A stretch of 64,000 nucleotides of DNA, taken from assembly GCA_948470475.1 (NCBI GenBank), contig OX419337.1, positions 34,332,984 through 34,396,983 on the forward strand. Direction: 5' to 3'. Of this stretch, positions 33,693 to 45,339 are shown one piece after another; the first letter of the stretch is position 1, and every line of letters begins with the position of its first letter. Below the pieces are notes generated by a model. It was given only the letters and a program-made list of their open reading frames with translations. It had not been told where the DNA came from and made no database searches. The DNA is from Galaxea fascicularis. Its lineage: Eukaryota > Cnidaria > Anthozoa > Scleractinia > Euphylliidae. Made by a program: the position numbers and the translations under genes.

Positions 33693-36600
33693 CTAATGAG
33701 GTGAAAATTTGTTATTTATAACCATTCTGCTCACGCACTGCTTCAGAAAAAGTAGGACTTTTGCCCAGAGATCAGAAATGAAATGGACAGACACCGAACC
33801 GTAAAGCAATTCTATCATAAATTAAATCGAAGACAGATCAATCGAACCGATCTAAGGTGAAACTGATTATATCAGGCCTTAATGATTGTGATTTAGTTTA
33901 TTTGTAAGACAGTGGCCAAATTATGTAACAAGTTAATCGTCACGCATCACGCTACTAAAAGTGTCTTGGACAGAAGTGTTTACTAAAAATTAAACTGCGA
34001 TCGACTTGAACTACATTCTAAGCACAAGGGCGGTCCAAATGGCAAAACGGTCGCTTCAAAATTCAACGAATTTCTTGTTTTTTTTTAATTTGTCGTGTCC
34101 GTCGTGAGGCCCGGGTCCCGCTCGGCCGGAGCTGCAAGAAATTTTTTTTCGCCTGCACTGAGATTCGATCGCGCGACCTCGGGATCTCAGATCAAAAGTT
34201 CATCCTCTGCGCTTATCACTTGCGCCACTCAGACATCACGCAATTTTAAGGAATAATTTTACAGTACTTAACGCGTGGCAGACACGCATCCGGTTTGTCA
34301 CGCAAACAAATATCCTTTGTGTTTACTCGAGAAAGGATTGACATATTCCAGAAAATCGAAGAATTTATCTGATCTAAACTGCGATATTATCATTAGGATA
34401 CGGTAATCGATTCCCAAGACCTTTGTTGCCTTTCAACTTCAGCTGTAAACAACACGAACCACGGACTTGAAATGATGATGCAATCTTTACTTCTGAATCT
34501 GCTAAGCGGGGAAATTCTCCAGAGACCAGATATAAACTGAGCAAACACCGAACAGCAAAGTAATTCTTTCATATCGAAAAAAAAATCTATGGAACCTATC
34601 CACGGACTTGAAGTGGATTATATCGGGCCTTTGTGATTGTCATATAGTTGATTTGTAACACAACGGCCAAATCCTCTTCAAAAATTACACCCGAACCGAG
34701 TACTTGAAATGACCTGAAATGATGGTGCAATATTTTGTGTCACGTAACAAGTTGATAGTCACGCAAAGCCGACAGCCACAGAGCTCGTCGTATGGCCTGC
34801 GTAAAATGCAGCTTGATTTTAAGAAAAATATAAACGTCTAGGGAATCGCACAGCACATCTTGATAAAAACATCATACTCTGGATGTGATTAAATCGTCGA
34901 TTTCCCCGACTTATCAAACAAATCGAAAGGCCGGTCATTTGGTGTTTGGGTTGTTTGTTTTTACTAAATACCCACTGAATCTCCCTGTAAGATTGAAAAA
35001 TCGCTCTAAGGCTCAACGATTAGTCAAACTAATACTTTAAAAAAAAAGCAGAACAAAAAGAAAAAGAAAAAAGAAAAACCAAAGAGGGTTGCCGTTGCTA
35101 GAAATTGAACCCGGGACTTCCTGATCGGTAGGAGATAGACGTACCTTACGGCCAAGCCCTCTATGAATAAATAATGAGGTGAAAATTTGTTATTCATAAC
35201 CATTCTGCTCACGCACTGCTTCAGAAAAAGTAGGACTTTTGCCCAGAGATCAGAAATGAAATGGACAGACACCGAACCGTAAAGCAATTCTTTCATAAAT
35301 TAAATCGAAGACAGATCTATCGAACCGATCTAAGGTGAAACTGATTATACCAGGCCTTAATGATTGCGATTTAGTCTATATGTAAGGCAGTGGCCAAATT
35401 ACGTAGCAAGTTAATCGTCACGCATCACGCTACTAAAAGTGTCTTGGACAGAAGTGTTTACTAAAAATTAAACTGCGATCGACTTGAACTACATTCTAAG
35501 CACAAGGGCGGTCCAAATGGGAAAACGGCCGCTTCAAAATTCAGCGAATTTCTTGTTTTTTTATTTGTCGTGTCCGTCGTGAGGCCCGGGTCCCACTCGG
35601 CCGGAGCTGCAAGAAATTTTTTTTCACCTGCACTGAGATTTGAACGCGCGACCTCGGGATCTCAGATCAAAAGTTCATCCTCTGCGCCTATCACTTGCGC
35701 CACTCCGACATCAGGTAAATATGACTGATCACTTAACAGTACTTAAAGCATGGCAGTCACGCATCCGGTTTGTCACGCAAACAAATATCCTTTGTGTTTA
35801 CTCGAGAAAGGATTGACAAATTCCAGAAAATCGAAGAATTTATCTGATCTAAACTACGATATTGTCATAAGGATATGCTAAGCGATTCCCAAGACCTTTG
35901 TTGTCTTTCAATTTCAGCTGCAAACAACGCGAACCACGGACTTGAAATGATGATGCAATCTTTATCTCAGAATCTGGTAGGCGGGGAAATTCCCCAGAGA
36001 CCATATATGAACTGCAAATACGTTTAGGTAAACATCGAACCGCAAAGTAATTCTTTCATATAAAAAAAATATATTGAACGGACCTGAAATTGATTCATAT
36101 ATCGGGCCTTTGTGATTGTCATGTAGTTGATCTTTAACACAATGGCCAAATCCTCTTCGAGAATTACACCCGAACCGACTACTTGAAACGATCTGAAATG
36201 ATGGTGCAATATTTATCTCAGCTGACATCATTTTGTGTCACGTAACAAGTTGATAGTCACACAAATATAAACCCATAGTGCCGACAGCCACAGAGCGCGT
36301 CGTATACTATGGCCTGCCTAAAATGTAGCTTGATTTTAACATAAATATAAAGGTCTAGGGAATCGCACAACACATCTTGGTGAAAATATCATAACCTGGC
36401 TGTGATTAAATCGTCGATTTCCCCGACTTATCAATGAAATCGAAAGACCGCTCATTTGGTGTTTCGGCTGTTTGTTGCTACTAAATACCCATTAAATTTT
36501 CATGTAAAATTGTAACATCGCTCTAAAGCTCAACGATTAGTCAAACTAATACTTAAAAAAACAGCAGAACAAAAAGAAAAAGAAAAATTAAAAACCAAAG

Positions 36601-39135
36601 GAGGTTGCCGTTGCCAGGGATTGAACCTGGGGCTTCTTGATCGTTACGGGAAAGACGTACCTTTCGGCCAAGCCCACTATGAGTAACTAATGAGGTGAAA
36701 ATTTGTTATTTATAACCATTCTGCTCACGCACTTGTTCAGAAAAGATAGGACTTTTTCCTAAAGTCCACAGATGAAATGGATAGACACCGCACCGTAAAG
36801 CAATTCTTTCATAAATTAAATCGAAGACAGATCTATCGAACCGATCCAAGGTGAAACTGATTATATCAGGCCTTAATGATTGCGATTTAGTCTATTTGTA
36901 AGACATTGGCCGAATTGCGTAACAAGTTAATCGTTGCGCATCACGCTACTAAAAGTGTCTTGGACAGAACTGTTTACTCAAAATTTTAAATTACAACCGA
37001 CCTAAACTACATCCTAAGAATAAAGGCGGTCCAAATGGCAAAAACGGCCGCTTCCAAATTCTGAGAATTTCTTGTTTTTTTAATTTGTCGTGTCCGTCGT
37101 GAGGCCCGTGCCCCGCTCGGCTAGAGCTGCAAGAATTTTTTTGTCCCACCCGCACTAAGATTCGATCCCGCGACCTCGGAATCTCAGATCAAAAGTTCAC
37201 CCAGTGCGCTTATCCCTTGCGCCACTCAGACATCGGTCAACTGAATTGGTTAATTTTACAGTACATAAGGCATGGCAGTCACGCATCCGGTTTGTCACGC
37301 AAACAATATCCTTTGTGTTTACTCTAGAAATCGAAGAATTTCTCTGATCTAAACTACGATATTATCATTAGGATATGCTAAGCGATTCCCAAGACCTTTG
37401 TTGCCTTTCAACTTCAGCTGAAACAACACCAACCACGCACTTGAAATGATGATGCAATCTTTACCTCTGGGTCTGGTTAGCGGGGAAATTCCCCAGAGGC
37501 CAGATATCAACTACAAATACGTTTGGGCAAACACCGAACCGCAAAGTAATTCTTTCATATAAAAAAAAATCTATGGAACCTATCCACGGACTTAAAATGA
37601 ATTATATCGGGCCTTTGTGATTGTCATGTAGTTAATCTGTAACACAATGGCCAAATCCTTCATCAAAAATTACACCCGAACCAAGTACTTGAAATGATCT
37701 GAAATGAGAGTGCAATATTTACTCAGCTGAAATCATTCCGTGTCACGTAACAAGTTGATAGTCACGGAATATAAACCCATGGTGCCGACAGCCACAGAGT
37801 GCTTCGTATACAATGGCCTGCGTAAAATGCAGCTTGATTTTAAGAAAAATAAAAAGTAGGACGTTTGCCCAGAGACCAGAAATGAAATGGACAGACACCG
37901 AATCGTAAAGCAATTCTTTCAGAAATTTAATCGAAGACAGATCTATCGAACCGATCGAAGGTGTAACTGATTTTATCAGGCCTTAATGATTGCAATTTAG
38001 TCTATTTGTAAGACATTAGCCGAATTACGTAACAAGTTAATCGTCGCGCATCACGCTACTATAAGTGTCTTGGACAGAACTGTTTACTCAAAATTTTAAA
38101 TTACAACCGACCTAAACTACATCCTAAGGATAAAGGCGGTCCAAATGGCAAAAACGGCCGCTTCAAAATTCGGAGAATTTCTTGTTCAGGTTCATAAAAT
38201 GATCCTTTTATTTCCTCATTGTTGAGATCCTTTATTTTGTAAGTGATTGGGTTAGTATACAAGATTTTATCTATTGTGAATATTTATTCTGTCCAATTTG
38301 GTGTGTAACCTTTGTCGAAAGTCTTTCTTTTGTACTTTCATATTCGAACCTTATCACCAACCTTAAATTTTGGTTTATATCACCATACAAATGAAAGTAA
38401 ACAGCTCCTTGATTCTTTTTCTTTGATGCTCTGTGGGTGTCATTTTAATAGAACTATGTTTTGTATTATTATATTTTTCCAATATTTTCGGCAAGATATC
38501 CAAATACTGTGTATTGCCTTAAACAGTGAACTGTTTCCACATTTTTTTTTAATTGTTCTATTCCATCTTTCTATTACTGATGATTTTTCTTCATTTTTTG
38601 TTGAATACAGTGTTATGTTATGTTTATTCAGTAAGTCATTTACATGTTTGTTGTAGAACTCTGAGCCTTTGTCAGTCCACAAATATTCTGGTTTTCTTCC
38701 TTCTTTGACGATAGTTTTGTATGCTTCAGTAACTGTTTTACATTTTTTGTCTTTTAATGGTACAATCCAACCATATTTACTGAAAACATCAATTACCGTT
38801 AGAAGATACTTGTAACCTTGATCTGCAGCCCATATTTCATCAATTTGATTTACAATTACACGCCATCGAGTAAATTTCCTTTGTATGGGTTTATGTAGTT
38901 CATCCACATACGCTATAATCTACATCATGCTGCATTGCTACAGCATCCGTTCTTCCAGTCGGTTGTTAATAAATTTCAAGTATTTCTCCTGTGTTTTGAT
39001 CATATATTAATTGTTCTTCTAATGGATTATATGTATAATTATGACCAGGAAGAGTAAATCCTCTTCTTGGTTTTGGTAATTTACCTATAGCTTTATGAAT
39101 TTCAACTCCTTTACCATAATCTAATCCTTTGACAT

Positions 39136-41860
39136 GGTGTTGGGTTGCTGCTTTCCCCTAGAGCTAGAACAAGCCTTATGTCGTACGAAGCTATCAACGA
39201 AAGGATACTGAAATCGAGGCTTTATACGAAACAGGCAAAGACCTCAATCACTGTAGCCTACGCTCCAACTGAAGATGCAGGGGATGGTGTGAAAGATTCC
39301 TTTTTTGAAACCCTACAAAATATCACTGATGGTGTACCAAGGCACGATCTTAGATTGGTTATAGGTGACCTTAATGCAAAAGTTGGTAGCAGCATCGGGC
39401 CCTGGCAAAGAGTACTTGGCCACCTTGGGATCGGAGATATGAATAACAATGGACTACGACTTGTTGAGTTCTGTGCTGAAAACGATATGGTCGTTGGTGG
39501 AACTCTATTCCAACACAAAACCATCGACAAGTGTACTTGGACGTCACCTGATGGTAACATTCACAACCAAATCGACCATGTATTAATAAACGGCAAATGG
39601 AGGAAATCACCTCTGAATGTCCGGGCTTTCAGGGGGGGCTGACTTAGGGAGCGACCATGAGCTTGTTATTGCCAAGATCCAACTTAAGCTGGCTGCACAG
39701 GGAAAGAAGACCAAAAACCCTAAGTTGATGGATGCAGAATTACTCCTCCTCCAACTGGCAAGAGACTACCAGATCAATATAGCCAACCGCTTTAATGCTT
39801 TTTTTCAGACCTGTCATCAGAGCCAGACGTGGATCACGAATGGAACGGCTTTCGTGACGCAGTCTACAGTGCAGCAGAGAAGACCGTAGGCTACCAAACC
39901 AGTCAACATAAGAGCTGGATAAGTCCAGGAACGCGTGAACTCATCGAACATCGTAGAAATGCTAAGAAAGTGAAAGATCAGTCTCAAACAGAGGAAAACA
40001 AGAGCAAGTACAGAGAATTAGACAAGAAAGTTTAAAAACAGCGCAGAGCAGGACTGGAAGAACTGGATTGATATGCAAACATCCGCGCTTGAGGAAGCAT
40101 CAAGTAGAAAGAGTGAGAGAGAAGTCTACCAGAAAGTTCAAACTTTGACTGGGAAAAATACCCGAAGTACATCAGTGGTTAAAGACAAAGATGGTAAAGT
40201 AATTGACTGCATGGAGAGAGCTCCTAAATGTAGAACCACCTGTCAGTCCTGTGGAGGACATAACTGCTGAATTCGATGAAATGGAAATTGACTTGAGTGC
40301 CCTTACCAAAAACGAAGTCGACCGAGCAGTTAGGAACCTTAAAAACAATAAGGCTGCAGGATGTCATAAGATCACAGGCGAGAAGCTGAAAGCAGGCGGC
40401 GTTAAATTGATCGAATGGCTGTTACGAATATGTATTGCAGTGTGGATTAGTGAAAGAATACCGGATGACTGGAAAAGGGGGTTATTGTCAAAATACCAAA
40501 GAAAGGCGATACCGCAGTCTGTGCCAATAATCGTGGCATTACTCTACTGAGTATAGCTGGAAAAGTTTTCTGCACCCTGGTCCTACTGCGTATCAGAGAT
40601 GCTGTTGACGAACGCCTTAAAGAGAATCAAGCTGGATTTCGAAAGGGACGTTCCTGCTTCGATCAGTGTTTTGCCCTTCGCCAACTTGTAGAAAAAAGCC
40701 TTGAATTCCAGATACCTGTAAATATCAACTTTATTGACTTCAAGGCTGCATTTGACAGCATCCAGAGAGACTCGCTTTGGAAGATAGTCGAATCCTATGG
40801 GCATCCAAGGAAGTTAATTAACATCATGAAGAATACATATGACGACTCAGCATGTTGCGTGAAGGTAAATGATGAAATGACGGATTGGTTGAAGTGACGA
40901 CAGGAGTTAGACAAGGCTGTGTTTGATCCCCACTATTGTTCGGCATCGATCGTCATCGATTGGGTTCTCAAGAACTCCCCGGATAAGAACGACCTAGGGA
41001 TTGTACTTGAAAAACGAAGAAGTTCTCGCTACCAACAACAGCGACTATCCGATCTCGATTTTGCGGACGTCATAGCCCTGATTGAAGAGTAAGAACAGAG
41101 ACTGCAACACGCAACATCTGAAGTAGAAGAGAATGGAAGAAAGGTTGGTCTCAATATCAAATTGAAGAAGACCAAGGTCATGGACGTGGTAAAGGAAAGA
41201 AATGATATCACTACCACCTTGAGCAATCAAAACTCTCTTGAATGTGTTGACCAATTTGTCTATCTTGGAAACACAATATCACATAACGGCAACCTTACAC
41301 CTGAACTAGACAACCGTATTGGAAAAGCAGCCAATGCTTTTAACAGACTCCTACCTGTCATGCGCCACAAATCCATCAAGATGCCCACGAAAATTGCTAT
41401 TTACCAAGCAGTAGTACTATCGACTCTATTTTATGGCTCAGAAAGCTGGAACACCACCGTCCAGGAAGAGAAACGACTAGCAGCGTTTCACACCAGATGC
41501 CTAAGAAGAATTCTTGGCGTCCCCTGGCAAGATCATGTGCCAAATGAAGTGATCTTCGAGGGAACCAGCCAAGTACCGCTCATTAACATCTTATGACACA
41601 AACGTCTTACATGGCTCGGACATGTCACCCGTATGCACCAAACTCGCCTGCCCCGCCGCTTGCTCCACTGGGAACCACGAGGGCACCGTCGCCTAGGCAG
41701 ACAACGCATGCGCTGGAAAGACACAGTGTCGAGAGACCTACAAGACTCTGAACTTTCCTTCGAAGAGGCACCAGTGGTAGCGCAGGACCGCAAGGAGTGG
41801 CGATCGTTTGTGTTGGCGCTATGTGGGCTCAGCCCACGGCAGCAGTAATGTAATGTATGC
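39136..41860 (+). mobile_element. RTE-like LINE, 5' truncated
   Basis: Flanked by an exact 13-bp duplication aatcctttgacat (39123-39135 and 41861-41873). The insert is plus-strand, opposite to the integrase it interrupts. It begins inside the endonuclease and ends soon after the RT stop with a short taatgta tail, as RTE elements do. Confidence 0.88.
39140..41848 (+). pseudogene. LINE endonuclease-reverse transcriptase (RTE-like, broken)
   Basis: Endonuclease portion: ITVAYAPTED, VIGDLNAKVGS, WTSPDGNIHNQIDHVLING, then after a frameshift LGSDHELVIAKI, preserving the N, D, D and H signature positions. RT portion (40200-41600): VRNLKNNKAAG, QAGFRKGRSCFDQ, INFIDFKAAFDS, VRQGC followed by a stop, and DFADVI in place of the FADD/YADD box. 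The C-terminal part reads FVYLGNTISHNGNL, LFYGSESWNTT, RRILGVPWQDHVPNE and ends LSPRQQ. Frame changes near 39640, 39880, 40035, 40490 and 40895 and stops make it non-functional. Sequence style is closest to RTE/BovB-type LINEs; a CR1-type origin is less likely. Confidence 0.8.
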
Positions 41861-41911
41861 AATCCTTTGACATCTGTTTTATATCTTTCATGAGGTTTTA
41901 CTTTAGTCAAT

Positions 41912-44900
41912 GAAAACAAACGTGAAGGAAGAGATAACCGAGGAGGTCGAGAAGCTCAAATCCATAAAAATGAGCTTCGGCCTGGAGGTCAAATTCTTAC
42001 GGGAGATAGGTGAACACGACCAGGGGGAGGTGGAAATCGACCGGCAGCGCCATTATTTCAAAGAGGAGCCGCGCGTAATCGACGGGACAAATACAAAAAG
42101 GTAGATAGACACGGCATTGAGGGACTTCATTGACGCCGCGAAAGGGGAGATCGAAAACTGGTCGCAGCGCGGTTCCGGATGGGAAATCGAGGAGATAACG
42201 ATACTCTACATCAATGTCGCCCGTTATCAGACACTGAGAGGAGGGACTTTCATCCGCACAGCGCCCAAACTCGCGTGATGATAAATGTCCAGAAGAGTGA
42301 TAACGAGTGTCTGAAGTAGGCCCTGAAGGCCGCACGTTTCCCAGTTTGAAAGAACTCCAACAGACCGTCCAGGTATCCCGCAAATGACTGCTCAACTGGG
42401 AAGGAATCCGGTTTTCAACTTCATTGAAAGACATTGACAGGCTGGAAAAACAAAACCCGTCACTGCCAACCAACTTCTACGGCTGGCAAAAGGAGTATAT
42501 GCTGGTTTACAGAATCAGCAAGTAGCCGAAAACAGTCGGCAGAATAAACTTGATGCTCCTTGAAAACGATGGAAACACTCACTACACACTCACACTCACA
42601 TAAAACGGCTGTCAGCACTGCTGTACGACCAGACGAAGCGTCAGCAAAAGAAACATTACTGCGAGATATGTCTGACACGATTCCCTGGGGCTCAAGTCCT
42701 TGCGAAGCACGCGGCAAACTGCAAGGGTGTTAATGGAAGGCCAACAAAAATAGAAATGTCCGAGAGAGACAACAACATTTTGGCGTTCAAGAATCACAAA
42801 AACAAACAGAAAGCTCCATTCATAATCTACGCATCAAACATCGGGAAGATTCCGGAAGGAGAGAGGGAGAAGACAAGCTGCACAGAGAAAACTGACAGGC
42901 ACGTCTCATGCGGGGTCGCATTCACAGTCATGCGGTCGGACGGTTTCATCCACTGTTCCAGAAAAATGAGGCAGAGGGACGCAGCGAAAGAGTTCCTGAA
43001 GCAGCTCCTGGAAGTCGAGAAGGAACTCCGGGAAAACCTGAAAGAAGTAGCGGCGCTCCAGATGACAGCTCAAGACTGGCACAGTTTCAATGAGGCGCAG
43101 GTTTGTCACATCTGTGATAAAGACCTCATGCAAGAGAATTTCATGGACTCAGTCGAAGTGTGGGACTTCTTCACAGGAAATTACAGCGGAAAAAGTCACA
43201 ACAAATGTCGTTGTCGGCCGTGTGGTGAAGAAAGAGAAGTTCTTCCCGTTCGTGAAACACGAAAACTTCGAGCTTCTCTTGAAAAAGGTAGTATACCCCT
43301 ACGAGTACATGGATTCGTGGGAAAGATTCGAGGAAACGTGTCTGCCACCAAAGGAAGCGTTCTTCAGCCGGTTTGCACACGCAGGGGTCACGGATGCGGA
43401 TTACGAGCACGCTCTGAAAGTCTGGGAGAGCTTCGGATGCAAGACGATGGGCGACTACCACGACATCTACTTGAAAACAGACGTGGCCCTCTAACCGACG
43501 TGTTCGAAAACTTCCGGGAAATGTGTCTGGAAAACTACGGGCTGGATCCGGCCCACTATTACACATCGCCAGGGCTGTCATGGGACGCTCTCCTGAAAAT
43601 AACAGGCGTGCATCTGGAGCTGCTGACGAACTACGACATGCACCTGTTCATCGAGCCGGGGATGCGCGGAGGGATCTCGATGGTCAGCAAGAGGAACGCA
43701 AAAGCAAACAATCCACTCGTCCCACGAAATAGATCTCGTACCTGGGGTCGGTTTCTCGAAAGTCCCGAAAACGTTTCGGCCGGAAAAGCCATTTCAAAAA
43801 CTGCGATCCGCTTATTCTAAAAAGCTGGTCTTTTACTATAACTTCAAGATGCGAAAGGTCAAATTTGTTGCAAAATTTCATGCCCGGAAACGCCTTTGTT
43901 TTTAAGATACGAAGGAAATTATAGCATCCGAAATGCGCCCGAAAGGTTTCGGGAGTTTCGAGAAACGCACGCCAGGACGCAAACAATCTCTACGGCTGGG
44001 CCATGAGCAAGCCGCTGCCGACCGGGGGCTTCAAGTGGAAGCAGGTGAACCCGACCGAAGAAGAGATTGTCGGCAAGTACGAAAACGCGAAGAACGGGTG
44101 GATCCTCGAGGTCGATCTGGAGTATCCGCAGGAGCTGCACAGGGAGCACAACGGGTACCCCCTCGCACCGGAAAAGAAGGTCGTGGACAAAAAGAGTGGT
44201 TCTCGCCCTACCAGCAAAAGCTGGTGAAGGATTTGAATCTGAGTCTGTCGGAAAGCAAGGAGCTGCTGCTGACGTTGCAGGACAAAAAGAACTACGTCGT
44301 CCACTACCGAAACCTGCAGTTGTATCTGAAGCTGAGGATGAAGCTCGCGAAGATTCACAGAGTGTTGGAGTTCAACCAGGAGCGCTGGATGGAGCCGTGC
44401 ATCATGAAAAACACAGAGCTGCGGAAGAAAGCGAAGAACGACTTTGAGAAAAACTTCTACAAGCTGATGAACAACTCGGTGTTCGGAAAGACAATGGAGG
44501 ATCTGCGGAACAGGACGGACATAAAGTTGGTGAAGAGCAACGACCAGGGCAGCATCAGAACGATGGTTGCAAAGCCGTTGTACTCGCAGCACGTCTTCTT
44601 CACCGAAAGGCTCACCGGGTGAACATGCACAATGCAACTCTGAAACTCAACAAGCCAGTGTATGTCAGGATAACAATCCTGGAAAACAGCAAGATCCTGA
44701 TGTACAACTTCTATTACAGCTTTCTGTAAAGAAAGAACGGCGAGAGGTGCGATCTGGTCTAGACGGACACGAACAGCCTCCTGGTCGAGGTGGAGACGGA
44801 GAACATCTACGTGGACATGAAGCAAAACGCAGCGCTGTTTGACTCGAGCGACTACCCGCGGGACCATCCCCTCCACTTGCAGAAAAACAAGAAAGTATTG

Positions 44901-45281
44901 GGAAAGATGAAGGACGAGATGGCCGGCGCGCCGATCGCTGAGTGCGTCTGTCTGTGGCCGAAGATGTACTCCATCCTTCGAGCGGACGAGAAGGGCACCA
45001 AAAAAGCGAAAAGGATGAAAAAGTACGCGGTAAAAACATACATCCGGCACGAGCAATACAAGGAGACGCTCTTCGGAAGGAAGGAGCTGACGCACGGAAT
45101 GATAATCCTGCACAGCGAGAAGCACAAAGTGTACGGGATGGACGTAAAAAAGACGTCGCTTTGGGCATTTGACTCGAAAAGGTGGATAGCAGACGACGGT
45201 GCCTGTACAAACGCTTACGGTTACAACCCTACGGTGGATTACGAAAAACTAGACGCGTGGCTGAGGGCAATATTAGAGTAA
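41912..45281 (+). pseudogene. polB: Polinton B DNA polymerase B (GC-rich, broken)
   Basis: Protein-primed PolB with much higher GC than the Polinton A copy. It begins near MKTNVKEEITEE, then SFGLEVKFLREIGE. The exonuclease region (~42820) reads FIIYASN, where the D-x-E is lost. A MITE (43751-43966) sits just before motif A, which reads DANNLYGWAMSKPL on the far side. Motif B is intact ([15 protein letters not shown], ~44460). Motif C (~44760) reads TDTNS preceded by a stop in place of the usual aromatic residue. The C-terminus (EKLDAWLRAILE) ends at a normal stop. At least six frame changes and several stops make it inactive. Confidence 0.88.
43751..43966. mobile_element. ~216-bp MITE inside PolB
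   Basis: The terminal inverted repeats are gtttctcgaaagtcccgaaa (43751 on) and its near reverse complement ending gagtttcgagaaac (43966), about 28 bp with four mismatches. It interrupts the polymerase frame between NAKANN and DANNLYG. The target duplication could not be fixed. Confidence 0.7.
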
Positions 45282-45339
45282 GACGCTCGACGGTTAATAA
45301 TAATTCTTCAACGGCGGTTAATACTTTTTTTCGGTAAAC

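Larger units (their letters stand above)
30876..38187. mobile_element. 7.3-kb tandem-repeat insertion inside integrase
   Basis: Removing this segment restores the integrase reading frame exactly (SFYEPE then LLKVKQDVF), so it is a clean insertion. The target reads ...caataaTT|caggttc, with at most TT duplicated (left ...aatt, right ...cttgtt). The ends share the inverted 10-mer aagcggccgt/acggccgctt. It contains a 51-bp palindromic repeat array and four ~1.5-kb units with tRNA-like modules. It encodes no recognisable protein. A TT target and tandem repeats recall Helentron-type non-autonomous elements, but that is inference. Confidence 0.7.
32578..38187. repeat. ~1.5-kb tandem repeat, four units
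   Basis: The block with cgtgaggcccgggt and cggccggagctgcaag recurs at ~32590, 34093, 35568 and 37088, giving spacings of 1.47-1.52 kb. The fourth unit has an internal deletion near 37853. Each full unit holds two tRNA-like modules on the minus strand and ends with acggccgcttcaaaattc plus gaatttcttgttt. No protein gene is visible. Confidence 0.85.
30730..41911 (-). pseudogene. int: AT-rich Polinton integrase, twice interrupted
   Basis: Minus-strand gene in three pieces. Piece one (41911-41861, joined to 39135-38925) begins MFSLTKVKPHERYKTDVKG and leads into a phospholipase-A2-like stretch (GFTLPGHNYT, then TDAVAMQHDVDYS with an HD pair), with one in-frame stop. Piece two (38907-38188) is the integrase core: ELHKP, IWAADQGYKYLLTVIDVFSK, LWTDKGSEFYN and SVIERWNRTIKK, retaining D, D and E, but with residues apparently lost after the first D and a frameshift near 38450. 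Piece three (30875-30730) is the chromodomain-like end (VFRIDKVIGK, DDFNSWIP) with a natural stop. A LINE (39136-41860) and a 7.3-kb repeat block (30876-38187) separate the pieces. Integrase would insert Polinton DNA with 6-bp duplication. Confidence 0.85.

Noticed and set aside
44457..45210. Long minus-strand frames (181-222 codons) across the PolB end
   Set aside because: They are antisense to recognisable polymerase motifs and are low-complexity in composition.
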